The notes beneath the pieces are model-generated. The model searched no databases. It saw nothing but the letters and a program-made list of their open reading frames with translations, and was not told the DNA's origin. DNA of 37,087 nt from Triparma columacea (taxonomy: Eukaryota > Sar > Bolidophyceae > Parmales > Triparmaceae): assembly GCA_030267965.1 (NCBI GenBank), contig BRYA01000493.1, positions 2,974-40,060 on the forward strand, given 5' to 3'. The translations under genes were made by a program, and so were the position numbers. This document shows, in pieces, positions 20,180 through 31,361 of the stretch. Every line of letters begins with the position of its first letter. Position 1 is the first letter of the stretch.

Positions 20180-22424
20180 ATGGATAAAAACAATCAGCCC
20201 GGAGCCCTATCGAGAGCTGGGTCCAGGAGGGGCAGTGCAAGTCAGGCTGCCATACTGAATGCATTAAGCGGCCTCAGCTTTGGCAAGTGAGTGCAACTGG
20301 TAGATGAAAATTTTCTAGTGACTTTAAGCTATGTGCGTCTTTGGCAAAACCCACCACCTGTTATCCCGGATGTAGCCTCAACAAGCTACTTCTTTGCAAG
20401 GTAGTCGGTAGTCGATTGCTTTGTCCATCACTGTCTTATGAATGCCGCTAAATTTCAGATCAACTGTTTGAATGCGACATTTAACCCACTCGCACCCCTC
20501 CGCCTGCGCCTCTGTCACAGGACCTTCTCAGGGTTTATGATAGAAACCGCTGCCGTGGCTTTGTTCATTTCTATCCTAGCATCGACGCTTCTCGTGCCTT
20601 TATTTCTGTCCACCCAGAGGGTGGCAGACATGTACTTTGCAGAAGATCGGATGTTTCTGCCCGCAGCATTCAAAGGGACGCATCCCTATTACCCTAACAT
20701 TACCGTTGCTCCGCTCGACTTTGGCAAGAACGAACTTTATTTCCTCGACTACACAACTTATCCGAGCGAATATTTCGTCCTTCAAGGGGTGGTCGTAACC
20801 GGCATGCTGCTGCCTCCGTTCTTGATCTCCGTAGGCATCTCCAAGCTGGACAGTCGAGGGCTATTTCTGACCACTCTTTTCTTTGCGGTCTACATGGCTA
20901 TGCTACAAAAATCAAACGCAACCGAATATATCATGTTGGCGAAGGGCGAGGACAATTCCATTATCATTTTGATCAACTTGCTACTCTACCTAACGTACCA
21001 TTTCTTCGCATTCGGTTTATCCTTAAGCTTATCAACTGAAGATTCACAGAGAAAGGCCAAGTGGAGAGCAGCTTGGTGTATCTTCAAGTTTGAGGTGAGT
21101 GATGCGAGAAAGATATGCAAATGAAGGCGTGAGGGGGCGACAGCGGTTCTGACTGCGTAGATAGAATGAGAGGCCCCGCTGGCTCCGATGGTATGCCTCT
21201 AAGCAACCGTTGCTCCTTCTAAACCACCCCACTAACTAACGCACCCCACTAACACACCCACCCCTTCCTCGACTCGCTTTGCTCGTCGCCCACCCCACTA
21301 ACGCACCCAACCCTTTCTCGACTCGCTTCGCTTGTCGCCCACCCCACTAACGCACCCACCTCTTCCGCGACTCGCTCCGCTCGCCGCCTTACTTCTCACC
21401 CTCCATCCATGTCTCAGTTTTTACAATTCTTTTGTAGCTTCCTGTTTGGCTTCATGCTACTTCCCCTTTTCTTCGATCCCGACACCACCACGATTATGAG
21501 AGCGATAATCCGGGGCGTACTCGTTGCTGGTTTCGTGTCCGCTTACATCGAGGCTGGCTCCAGAGCTTGCGTGTTTTTGGTGGGAAAATGCGGCCTCAGC
21601 CCGACTGCAGGTCACCTCATCATGGTCCGCCCGTTCATGGTGATGAGCGTATTGGGAAGGATCATGCAAGGTTCTGCCCCGTCCCTCGGCGAGAGTATAT
21701 TTTACGAAATCTGCGGGACGTTGGCGGAGCTCATGACCGCCGACCAGCTGCTTCGTGGCTACACTCCAGTCATGGCGACCCTAGAGCCGTTCAAAAAAAG
21801 GGGGACCAAGGGCAATACCGTGGCTGTCGACCCTGAACGTATAGAACGCAGATGGTCTGTCCGTCCGAATGATGGCCGAACGGCTGAGGAAAAGGTTGAC
21901 GCTGAACGCACCCACTTCTGCGCAAACGCCATGATCATCCTGACTATCACCGAGTCTGCTGCGATTGTGTGCACGAGCGTCTACTGGTACTTCGAGAACA
22001 TCAACCCTTCGGGCGTAGGCATTACGGCGGGAAAACTACCCAGCGACGTGGTGCTAATGAACTTTCTCATCCAGGTGATGGTGAATGGTAAGCAAAGAAC
22101 TGGCTGGACACGCACGCACTAACGCACACTAACAATAACTCGCAATGTAGGATCGTCAGCGACAGCATTATCGCGTACTTGAGCCATCATTTCAGCCGCT
22201 ACACCAACAACATCCCAATCTCGTGGGCAAGATTTAAGAAAGGAGCCCACTTTCGACCAGCCCTGGCGTCAATTGTCTTGATTGCTTGTTTATCTCCGGT
22301 CTTCTGCATTCCGACGATTGGAAATAGCATGTGCATAACTTCGACGCTTGAGGACGAGGGAAAGTGGATTATGGGCACGTGTCCTAAAGTTCCGTTAAAC
22401 ATAACGGAGCTGGTGGTGAGGTAA
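20180..22424 (+). CDS. Polytopic membrane protein of unknown family (about 542 aa)
   Basis: Exons 20180-20286, 20521-21094, 21418-22091 and 22151-22424. The first three join with GT-AG introns in phase. The last junction fits only if the intron starts GC (after GGTAA) and ends TAG; the nearby GT donor at 22088 would give a frame with an early stop. The protein has a hydrophilic Ser/Arg-rich N-terminus and about eight hydrophobic segments, starting at F-M-I-E-T-A-A-V, V-L-Q-G-V-V-V, L-F-L-T-T-L-F-F, I-I-I-L-I-N-L-L, F-L-Q-F-F-C-S, I-I-R-G-V-L-V-A-G, M-I-I-L-T-I-T-E and L-A-S-I-V-L-I-A. A soluble loop of about 70 residues follows the first segment. I do not recognise the family. Membrane location is clear; the substrate is unknown. 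Confidence 0.7.
21262..21388. repeat. Three tandem copies of an intron repeat of about 50 nt
   Basis: In intron 21095-21417 the block CGACTCGCTTCGCTTGTCGC plus CCACCCCACTAACGCACCCA occurs three times with small changes. Each copy carries a hairpin-forming half and a CTAAC branch-point-like site, so the intron has several candidate branch points. Confidence 0.85.
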
Positions 22425-22503
22425 TGCAACATTGCGTTACCGCAGGGGGAAAAAGGGGGGTTAATTATTACATACACATGATTTTTATGCAAGCAACATT
22501 ATT

Positions 22504-23974
22504 CTAGTCCCCGGCGGCGTCCAACGCCTCTCTAATAGTCCTCTTCAAATTTCCTCTAACCTCAGCCTTTTCAATCCACCCCCTCCTCATCATTTCCCTC
22601 ATCCTACTCCTACACCTTTCAAACGCCTTCCTACTAAAGTCCCCCTCCTCCCCATCCGCAACGTCAAGCAACGAAGCCCCCATCCTACCAGTAGCGCTCC
22701 ACTCAACTCCAGAACCAAACATTGTCGTTAATCTACCAGAGCTACCACCAACATCAAAACACTCAATCTCCCCCCCCCCACCTAACCCGTAGTCCTCATC
22801 ACCCTCAACGACCCCAACTCGTGATGTACGGTTTAAACCCATGGTTTCAGAGTATGTTGAAAGAGGGGACTCAAGTACTAGGATCTTACGACGTGCGTAC
22901 ATTACGTCTAAGAAGAGCGTGAACCTTCTCATGTCGTCCCTCGATTCAATTTTTGGCATCCCCTCAATCACGACGACATCGAAGTTTTTAGCTATACCCT
23001 CGTAACACGTACCACCCATGAAGGACGAAGGACCAGAAAGTGTATTGTAATCAAATTTACAAACATTGGAGGAAACTATTGCAAGGGGGATAGCGATTGT
23101 ACGGGTTAGGTTAGGGGAGGCAGGTATAGATGTTGGGGTGGGGGCGGTAGAGGATGATTTAACGAGGGCATCCCAGAGGGATTTAGGGGGGGAAAATAGA
23201 GACTGAGATGGAGAATTTAGTATGTCTGAGGGGGGAGGAAACGAACGGTAGTCATGGGGGCCGTTTAAGTCAACAACGTCGACCAGAGAGCGGAGACGGA
23301 TTGAAAAGGAGGGCTGGAAACGGGAGTAGTTAAGACCGCCTTTGTAGAGGTCCTCGGGTGCAAGGTTAGAAGTTAGGATAAGGATTGTACCCTGAGAACG
23401 GAGAGCCTAAAGAAGGAGCGGAGAAAGTGGAGGCAGGGTTAGGGTCAAAAGCAAACCTTTGGCAAACCTTTGGCCCCCTCTTCCTCACCTCGAGGAGCCT
23501 TGTCAGTATGCTCGCATCAGCAATATCAGTCACCTCAAGCTCGTCTAGGAAAAGCACCGGAACACCCCCGGCGATCACCCTTGCTGCCTCCTGGTACCTC
23601 TCAACCTGACCTTGCTTGGGTTGCCTTGGCCTTGAGTGTAGACAGTGGTGCACGTCAGACATGAAGTTAATGAAATGGTAACGGTGGACGGAGGGATGGG
23701 AGGACAGCAAATCTGATAGCATCGTCTTACCGCGACCGGGGGGGGAGTGGAAGTATACACCGCGGACGGGTGGGGTAGATTGTTGTGAGCTGGAGTGGGT
23801 GAGGCTCGTGTAAATTGCCTGGAGTTTTGTGACGGCGAGCTGCTGATTTGAATCTGGTAATATTGTACCGCTCTTAATGAGCGAATCGTACTGACATTGA
23901 GGGGATACAATATTCGACAATACAGAGGAGACAGAGGAGGAAAACCTTCTCGATGAAGGACAATGGACAAGCAT
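22504..23974 (-). CDS. AFG1: AFG1/LACE1-like mitochondrial AAA+ ATPase (462 aa)
   Basis: Exons 23974-23489 and 23406-22504, joined in phase 0 (C-T-C G-A-G then G-C-T). The N-terminus is Ser/Arg-rich and looks like a mitochondrial presequence. Family signatures in order: Y-F-H-S-P-P-G-R-G-K-T (Walker A; first Gly is Ser), H-F-I-N-F-M-S-D-V-H, V-L-F-L-D-E-L-E-V-T-D-I-A-D-A (Walker B), G-T-I-L-I-L-T-S-N-L-A-P-E-D-L-Y (sensor region), and a late V-V-I-E-G-M-P with R-R-F-T-L-F-L-D-V-M-Y. AFG1 proteins assist degradation or insertion of respiratory-complex subunits at the inner membrane. The length is usual for the family. The gene converges on the membrane-protein gene, 79 bp apart. Confidence 0.9.
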
Positions 23975-24569
23975 GGGGTGAAATGGGATGAATTGGAAAG
24001 TATTTGGAAAGGACTAAAGGGGCCGGATAGAGCCCGAAGAAAAGAAAAGTGCACGGCTCGGGAGAGAGAGACTTTCAAATTGTTTTGTTCTAAGAATTAG
24101 CCCATTTTTTGTTTGCAAAAGAAAATCTTCGAAATATAGGTAAGGCGGACAACAATGACAATAATACCCTTGTCAAGGCATTCACCAGATGTTATTTGTC
24201 GTGCTGTTGATTTTAATCTCCTATTCACGTCCAAGTTCAAGTTATTTCCCCTCTTCAATCGAGGTCGACTGACTGAGTGTTCATTGGGTTTGGATTATTC
24301 GTCTCATAGACAAGATAATACTACTTTCGTCCGTATTTCCGATACAGTTATATCATATTGAGGTTTATATCGGGCAGAGAACCGCCATTGACGCCGCAAA
24401 GAAGCATCCTTGTGGGTCTCACCAAAACCTCTCCCTTGTTCTTACTCCATCACACCACACTAACCCTCCTGATTCCCGTCAATAATGTAGGAATTCTTGA
24501 AGATTGAAGCTATTAACGACAAGACTGTATAATAAATCCAGGGTTAAGGTTAGGTTACCAAAAGGACGG
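23975..24569. other. Intergenic region between AFG1 and the LRR genes
   Basis: It holds the AFG1 promoter (minus) and the upstream part of the LRR promoter (plus). Only short frames are present, such as 24155-24361, with no recognisable content. Confidence 0.4.
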
Positions 24570-24576
24570 TATAAAA
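24570..24576 (+). promoter_or_regulatory. TATA box of LRR gene 1
   Basis: GGTATAAAAGAT followed by CTCTCCATCC is shared almost exactly with LRR gene 2. It starts only 26 nt before the ATG, so the transcript leader must be very short or absent if this TATA is used. Confidence 0.7.
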
Positions 24577-24595
24577 GATTCTCTCCATCCCTACA

Positions 24596-25720
24596 ATGAG
24601 TGAATTAGACTTTGCTTATGGTGATGACTATAGTGATGACGATGGTGATGAGTATGGTGATGACTATAGTGATGACGACGACAGTGATCACTATGAAGTC
24701 CCAGCTGGGTACTATCCCCTTCCCAAAACAGCAGTATACTCCGGAACAGTGGGCTTCGGAGGCAATCTTGAACTCATGGAAGTGACTTTTGCACAAGGAG
24801 TGACGTCGATTGGCGAGGGCGCCTTCTTCGAATGCTCCTCCCTCACGGCCATTACCATCCCAGATGGAGTGACGTCGATTGGTGGTGGGGCCTTCTGGGG
24901 ATGCTCCTCCCTCACGGCCATCACCATCCCAATTGGAGTGACAAAGATTGGCAAACACGCCTTCCAAGGTTGCTCCTCCCTCACTGCCATCGCCATCCCG
25001 GACGGAGTGAAGAAGATTGGCGAATGCGCCTTCAAAGACTGCTCCTCCCTCATGGCCATCACCATCCCGGACGGAGTGACAACGATTGGCAATTACGCCT
25101 TCTACCATTGCTCCTCCCTCACGGCCATCACCATCCCGGACGGAGTGACAAAGATTAGTGAGGGCGCCTTCTCTGGATGCTCGTCCCTGACGGCCATCAC
25201 CATCCCGGACGGAGTGACGATGATTGACGTTCTCGCCTTCTGGGGATGCTCCTCCTTCACAGCCATCACCATCCCGGACGGAGTGACGACGATTAGTAGC
25301 AGCGCCTTCAGAAGATGCTCCTCCCTCACGGCCATCACAATCCCAGACGGAGTGACGTCGATTGGCAATAATGCCTTCAGTGATTGCTCTGCCCTGACGA
25401 AGCTCATTCTATCTCCTGCTGTCTCCATCGGTGTAGACTGCTTCTTGAACTGCACCGCCCTTATCGCTGCCGCTGCTGATAAAAACATGCCGACTGTCTC
25501 GGACCTCCTCCATTACAGGTGGCACCGCAACGTCGCTGTGATTGAACGCGTCAACGCTCTGTTGTGCCTCAAGGGAACCTGGGATCACGTGGAGAATCAA
25601 CCCAGTAGACCAGATAGTCTGAAGAGGAAACGAACAGAAGTTGAAGCACCGCTTAAGGCAACTGAGACACGTCACAAGATCCCGAAAGTTTTGTGGAGAG
25701 TAATTCTGGAGTTTCTGTAA
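24596..25720 (+). CDS. BspA-type LRR_5 protein 1 (374 aa)
   Basis: Single exon. An acidic Asp/Tyr-rich N-terminus (residues 1-40) is followed by nine 23-residue repeats of the pattern V-T-x-I-G-x-x-A-F-x-x-C-S-S-L-T-A-I-T-I-P-D-G plus one degenerate repeat, the LRR_5 (BspA-like) family. Such repeats form a curved solenoid used in protein binding. There is no signal peptide, so it is probably cytoplasmic. The basic C-terminal tail ends I-P-K-V-L-W-R-V-I-L-E-F-L, resembling the start of an F-box; whether it works as one is a guess. It is a tandem duplicate of the next gene, with nearly identical N- and C-terminal parts. Confidence 0.9.
   Translation: MSELDFAYGDDYSDDDGDEYGDDYSDDDDSDHYEVPAGYYPLPKTAVYSGTVGFGGNLELMEVTFAQGVTSIGEGAFFECSSLTAITIPDGVTSIGGGAFWGCSSLTAITIPIGVTKIGKHAFQGCSSLTAIAIPDGVKKIGECAFKDCSSLMAITIPDGVTTIGNYAFYHCSSLTAITIPDGVTKISEGAFSGCSSLTAITIPDGVTMIDVLAFWGCSSFTAITIPDGVTTISSSAFRRCSSLTAITIPDGVTSIGNNAFSDCSALTKLILSPAVSIGVDCFLNCTALIAAAADKNMPTVSDLLHYRWHRNVAVIERVNALLCLKGTWDHVENQPSRPDSLKRKRTEVEAPLKATETRHKIPKVLWRVILEFL
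24799..25420 (+). repeat. 69-nt coding repeats of LRR gene 1
   Basis: About nine copies of a 69-nt unit with invariant TGCTCCTCCCTCACGGCCAT. High DNA identity between copies points to recent unit gain or gene conversion. LRR gene 2 has only four copies. Confidence 0.85.
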
Positions 25721-25972
25721 TCTTGTTGTTGTTGAATCAATCGTCGTTTTCTTTCACTTCTTCGTCACTTAAATGATGAATCCCATCACCCAATTTTCCA
25801 TTATTTAGTTCTTTGTGCTCCTCTTCCATTTGTGCCACTTGTTTCATCTTATTCCATTCTTTGTTCATACGTTGGTGTTTGAAGTCTACTGAATTAGCAC
25901 TCCATTGGTCTAAAATAGTTATAAACGTTAATAATAAGTAAATAACAGCCCTCTCTTCGACTGAAAGGGCGG

Positions 25973-25979
25973 TATAAAA
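25973..25979 (+). promoter_or_regulatory. TATA box of LRR gene 2
   Basis: GGTATAAAAGATC followed by CTCTCCATCC, 37 nt before the ATG. It matches the promoter of gene 1, so the duplication included the core promoter. Confidence 0.7.
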
Positions 25980-26009
25980 GATCCTCTCCATCCTGTTAGG
26001 GTTGGTACT

Positions 26010-26732
26010 ATGAGTGAGTTTGACTTAGCTCATGGTGATGACTATAGTGATGACTACGACGACCCAGATGATTGGTATCCCAAAACAGCAGTATACTCCG
26101 GAACAGAGAGCTTCGCAGGCAATCATGAACTCACAGAAGTGACTTTTGCACAAGGAGTGACGTCAATTGGCCATGAAACCTTCTACGAATGCTCCTCCCT
26201 CACGGCCATCACCATTCCGGATGGAGTGACGACAATTGGCGTTCGCGCCTTCTACGGATGCTCCTCCCTCACGGCCATCACCATCCCAGATGGAGTAACA
26301 ACGATTGGCGGTGGCGCCTTCTGGAGATGCTCCTCCCTTACGGCAATCAGCATCCCGGACGGAGTGACGTCGATTGGCCATGCCACCTTCTGGGATTGCT
26401 CCGCTCTGACGAAACTCATTCTATCTCCTGCCGTTTCCATCGGTGGAAACTGCTTCGAAGACTGCACTGCCCTAATCGCTGCCGCTGCTGATAAAAACAT
26501 GCCGACTGTCTCGGACCTCCTCCATTACAGGTGGCACCGCAATATCGCTGTGATCGAACGCGTCAACGCTCTTCTGTGCCTCAAGGGAACCTGGGATCAC
26601 GCGGAGAATCAACCCAGTGGACCAGATAGTCTGAAGAGGAAACGAACAGAAGTTGAAGCCCCGCTAAAGGCAACTGAGACACGTGACAAGATCCCGAAAG
26701 TTTTGTGGAGAGTAATTCTGGAGTTTCTGTAA
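26010..26732 (+). CDS. BspA-type LRR_5 protein 2 (240 aa)
   Basis: Single exon and a tandem paralogue of LRR protein 1. It has the same acidic start (M-S-E-F-D-L-A-H-G-D-D-Y), four 23-residue LRR_5 repeats plus the degenerate fifth (V-S-I-G-G-N-C-F), and an almost identical tail from A-A-A-D-K-N-M-P to W-R-V-I-L-E-F-L. It differs mainly by the loss (or the other by gain) of five repeat units. The function is presumably protein binding. Confidence 0.9.
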   Translation: MSEFDLAHGDDYSDDYDDPDDWYPKTAVYSGTESFAGNHELTEVTFAQGVTSIGHETFYECSSLTAITIPDGVTTIGVRAFYGCSSLTAITIPDGVTTIGGGAFWRCSSLTAISIPDGVTSIGHATFWDCSALTKLILSPAVSIGGNCFEDCTALIAAAADKNMPTVSDLLHYRWHRNIAVIERVNALLCLKGTWDHAENQPSGPDSLKRKRTEVEAPLKATETRDKIPKVLWRVILEFL

Positions 26733-26823
26733 CAATGGATCAAATACTAGATGACAATATTAAAACTCTTTGTTGTACACAATTAATCTAAAAAAATCAA
26801 AACTGCAATCTCATTTGAAAAAG

Positions 26824-29800
26824 TCACTCGTTCAAGAGTTGTGCTACAATCTGGTCCCCCGTCGACCCCCCCCTGAGCATTTCCAAGACCCTCTCCCTTT
26901 CCGCGCTCTGGAACATCTCGCATATGACATCAGCCTGGTTCTCGATCTCAGCCGGTGCCAGCCCGGTCCTCTCAATGACAGAGAAGCTGAACTGAGGGAA
27001 CCAAGTGGGGAGGGAGGACGTGGAAACTGTAAAGAGCGCGCGGGGCTGCCCCTGTCCTCCGGCCGCGAGGTTCGCTTGTTCGACTTGAGCCTGAGCTGGC
27101 GCGACACCCTTTAACGAGAAGTTGTAAGGGTTAGAAATGGTAGAACGTTCTCCGGATCGTCCTTCGCGGTGCTCTCGGGCTTCTAGTCATTCTCACCTGT
27201 CCCTCACCCTGCTCCTGGTTCCCTCCATCAGTCTGGTGATCCTCAACAACCTCGAAGTTATCGTTCACCTCGGCCCCGAAAAAGCCACCTCCGGCCTGCT
27301 CGTTCCCTTCATTCTCTATCCCCTCCCCTCTGTTAGGGTTATGGTTGCTCACCGCCGCCAATGCTGCTATATGCTCCGGCCTAATCGGAGTAAATGGCCT
27401 GCCCATCACCGCGGCGTTGACTGCGTTGCCGATTGGTCCGTTGTGTCCTCGCGTCCACTGCCCTCCCCCCCCCCCCCTGTTCCCCATGACGTTCGTCCTA
27501 CACATGGGGCACTTGGCCGTGAGGTACGTACCCCCGGACATCCCGGCCCTCTTCAGGATCTCCTCGAGGCACGCGCGGTGGTACACGTGCCCGCAGTGGA
27601 GCTTCTTGGTGGTTCCGGGGTGGCGGTTGAAATTCTTGAGGCAGATTGCGCAGACCTCACCACTGGTGATAAGCTGGGGGAGGTGTGGGGAAGGAGGGAA
27701 GGAGGGGAAGGTGAGAGGGGAGGGGCGTTTGGGCCACTCGGTCGTTGTTGTGGATTGTTCTTCAGCATTCTTTGGTGACAGTTTGGAGTTGTTGGCTTCA
27801 TATCATAACTCATGTCGGAGCAAACTCCTCCACCCTCTCACTCAAAACTCCTCCACCCGGCTCGCCGGACGTTCACCGTAGGCTTGCTTTCTCCTAATCT
27901 CCCTTTCTCCTTTCTTCTCTCCTCTCACCTTTTCCAATTCCTCCCCCCCCAGATCCTCAAACGCTTCATCAAGTTCCTCCCTAACCCTCTCCCCCGCAGT
28001 CCACTCCTTAAAAACCGCCGCCATATCGCACATGCACGCCCTCATGCTAAGCAGTACAAGCCCATCGAAGAACCCATAGTTGAACCCTAGGTCGTTCCAT
28101 ATCTTTATGTAGAACGTTAGCTGAACCACCAGGATCAGGACACTCAGCTGCCTAGCCACGTGGTCCGCTATCTTGTTTGCTTCGCTAACCTTATTCTGTA
28201 TCCTTTCGATCTCCGCGTACGCCTCCCCACTAATCTCTTCCTCATTTTCTCCCCCCCCCCCTAAACCCATGTCCCTAACAATCTCACTGACCCTTCTCTT
28301 ACATCCGTATGTCCTCATATGTGAACTATGCATAACCCATCCTTTCATCAACTCCATATACGTCGTCGCAACCTCTGCGTTTATGCAGTACGTTAACCTC
28401 ATAGGGTATACCCGCGCGACGAGGATGGTGAATAGGACACCGAGGAAGGACGTTGTTAGGTTTATTAGGAAGGTTATATCGTTGTAATAGGTGGGGTTTA
28501 TACCGGACATTCTGAGAGTTGATTGGAAGCGAGTATAGAAGGGAGGGTTAATAAGGTGCAGTTAGGATTATTGTCTGCCTCTCCTTCCCTTCCCCCCCTC
28601 CCTCCCCTCCCCTTCCCTCCCCCTCCCCCTCCCCTTAACTCTTCACGCTCCTCGTTACTCCCCTTAACTCTTCTAGCTCCATCCCCTTTCCTCCTCACCT
28701 GTTTCTTTCAACTCTCGCCACCCCAGTTTTCGCCATCATTTTCCCCAGCGCCAATGCCCCAAAAACCGCCGTATAAACCGCCATAGCTTTGTGTTCATCT
28801 TCCGATGTTTTGTTAGGACTCTGAAGAGAAGAACGGGAGAACGTCTGGGTTATTAATATGAATTTAAACGTCACCCAACCTAGGATAACGTTTGCGCAGT
28901 TATCTCTGTGAGTTTATTATAGGATAAGCGGGGAGAGGATAATGGGGGTATGAGACTTCAGGGTTAGAGACTTTGTAAAGAAGACTTTTCGTTGATCTTG
29001 GGCTTGTCTTGGAGATTCCCCCCCCCATTCCATACAAACATCTTGCGAAGATCTCACCTGTCCTCTACGTGTACTCTGTTAGTGATAGTTTTAACGACCG
29101 TGTTGTAAACGATGAGTATTCCCGCCGACATTAGGTTGAAAACGCACGCGTAGAAAAGCTTGGATTGGGTGGATGATTTAAGTATGGACATAAGGTTCAC
29201 CTCTGTGAGCTCAAGGTTGGCGTCAGCTATGAAAGGCGTCATGTCTGCCGTGATGAAAGGCTAATGGTAGGGTTTAGGTATTTAGGGTTGGCGGGGGGGG
29301 GTTAGTAATGTGTGTGTAGGGGGTAATTATTTAGTCCCCCTTTAGTTCCGTTATTCCGACCCTACTCAACACTCTCACCTTGTTACTGTTAGCAATCATC
29401 CCCCCATTCCCCATCTCCCCCCCCTCTCCTCCTAATTCCAGCATTTCCCTGGCCCTTAATACTCTGTTGTTATCCCTCTCGATCTTGCTCAAGCTCTGCA
29501 TAACGAGGCTAACGTTACAGAGTGCTAGTACGGACGAGAAGAAGAAGTATATTACGGGGTTGTAGAAAAGGGCGACCGGGTCGGAGGAGGTTGACGCCTG
29601 CTGTGGAGACGGGCCAGCGTAGTCGGGGTGGTGGGGAGCTAGGTTTGGGGTGGGCCCGAGATGGGAGTTTGAGGTGGTGGATGCAGGGGAAGGGGAGGAA
29701 GGATTAGGGGAGGAGGGGGAGGCGGTGGAGGAGGCAGCTTCCTGCTCCTCGGCCCAAGCGCGGGCGCGGCTGCGACTGGGGCGGTGTCTTCGGAGGCGTG

Positions 29801-30620
29801 ACCTGAATGTGGAGGGGGGAAGTTTGGGTTGGTGAGATGGGGGGGGCCCATAATACAATATTCAGTCCAACACCAACACCTAAGCCTCCTCGTTTCCATA
29901 CCCCCAAACTCACCTGGATCTGCCTTGCCTGCTACTCTGCGTTGTCGTGGTGGTGGTTGCCTCTGGCGTCCTGCTCTTGAAGAGTCTTCTGACCTTACTA
30001 AGTTTGAAGCTGCTGAATTTTATACCAGACCATTCCTCGGCTCTCATGGTTAAGTACTGCGGAAGGGGGGTTGGTTTGCGACGTTGAGGTTAGGAATTTG
30101 GAATTTGGAGTGCTGTGTTGTTGGGATTTTGACCCTCCTTACCTCCCGGAAATTCTTAGGGGACCCAGGGAGAAGTTCAAAGAGGGAGGGGAAGTCGCCT
30201 GGGTGGATAGGGTTGGGGGGCGGGGGGCGGGTGATTTCAGGTAAGTTAGAGTAGAGTTGGGGTTGTGGCAAGAAGATGGGAATGGAATGAAGGAATGGTG
30301 AGCAAATTTGACGGACAGTAGGATGGTGAGTGCAGGCATATTGGACACACGCTTCATACACACATACACACATATACACATCTACACATTTGCTCACCTT
30401 CCTTTATCTCATTTCCTTCCCATCCCATAACAAGTTTATCAAACCATTTCATGACTTCATTCTGTTTCAAATGAAGTAATAAGATCACTAGGAGTAAGGC
30501 ATTAGTCTGTGTGAAGCTTAGGATACTTCCACTTGGCAAGTTTGTCCTCATTGGAGGTTGATAGTTGATTGTTGTAAGAACAACAAAGACAGAAAAGAGC
30601 TTCAGAGGAACTGAGGACAT
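26824..30620 (-). CDS. Multi-pass membrane RING-H2 E3 ubiquitin ligase with CUE-like tail (869 aa)
   Basis: Exons 30620-30398, 30198-30143, 30056-29914, 29802-29379, 29260-29058, 28818-28699, 28511-27929, 27769-27197 and 27108-26824; all phases agree over 2610 nt. About seven hydrophobic segments lie between residues 1 and 560. A RING-H2 follows: C-A-I-C, then L-H-C-G-H-V-Y-H-R-A-C, then K-C-P-M-C after a longer than usual insert. The C-terminus (E-I-E-N-Q-A-D-V-I-C-E-M-F through I-V-A-Q-L-L-N-E) fits a ubiquitin-binding CUE domain. The order resembles gp78/AMFR and HRD1 of ER-associated degradation, so ER location is inferred. The acceptor before 27769 (ACCAAAG) is weak, but the RING frame has no ATG of its own downstream of an in-frame TGA at 27803-27805, which supports the join. 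The Arg/Ser-rich loop in exon 4 is not typical. Confidence 0.75.
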
Positions 30621-31361
30621 TTTAGCGATGTGATTTAGATAGAGGAGAGGGACAACACCCTAACAAAGACAATGTCCGATAATCTCCTCAATAAGTCTAC
30701 AAAGGGACAATTGAGGGGCAAATTAGGGCCAATTTGAGAGAGGGAATCAGTGTGGTGGCGTTTGCTTGAAGTGTGTCAACTTATCACTGCCTAAATTTGA
30801 CGTTGTAGTGATGGATATTGTTAGGGTTTGATGATTACACTGTGTAGCACTAAATTGATTGAGTATAACAGGAGTATGGAGGATATTTAGGGCTGGGGTG
30901 AGTTCCCAAATTTTTGTTCTCTTTTCCAGTCTGATTTTGGGATTTGGGCCCATTTTGCCTGAAAAATCGTTAAGAAGTGGTACGAGCCTCCCTCCCCCCT
31001 CCCAACGTACTACAAAATGTATTATGTCGCCATCAAGAACCACCGTACCTCATAACCCCCCTTGCTGCACCGCTATCTCCGTAAACCCTTATCAAAGTCC
31101 ATCACAACACAACCTAACCGCCCCACCCCGCCTTTGAAACCTCCTCTGTAATTAACCTCCCTCTTATGTTCGTGGAACGTACTTTCGCATGATACCTTAA
31201 TATGACTACTCTACGCACTTTGTGTCTTCAAAATTCCCCTGAAAGCCGTCCCAACATTCCAACCTCCCCTCTACCCTTCGAAACCCACCTTCCCAATTCT
31301 CTAACTCTCTCTCTCCCCCCCCCCCCCTTCCCCTCCTCCCTCCCCCCCCTGCCAGTTCTTA
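30621..31361. other. Divergent intergenic region between E3 ligase and CFAP53
   Basis: It must hold promoters for both flanking genes. No convincing frame or RNA gene seen. Pyrimidine-rich DNA just before 31362 ends in CTGCCAG, so a 5'-leader intron for CFAP53 is possible. Confidence 0.4.

Noticed and set aside
24605..25108. Long minus-strand frames opposite LRR gene 1
   Set aside because: They mirror the 69-nt coding repeat, whose length is a multiple of three and so keeps antisense frames open.
25737..25991. 84-codon minus-strand frame between the two LRR genes
   Set aside because: It overlaps the TATA box and start region of LRR gene 2, has no recognisable family or splice context, and is short enough to be chance.
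27553..27813. Separate RING gene starting at ATG 27813
   Set aside because: That frame is out of register with the RING, the RING frame has a TGA at 27803-27805 and no ATG after it before the RING, and no in-phase intron could be found. Joining to the upstream membrane exon is in phase.
27842..27928. Native C-terminus of the membrane part at the stop at 27842
   Set aside because: This is read-through into the intron after the strong donor AAAAG|GTGAGAGG; splicing continues into the RING exon.
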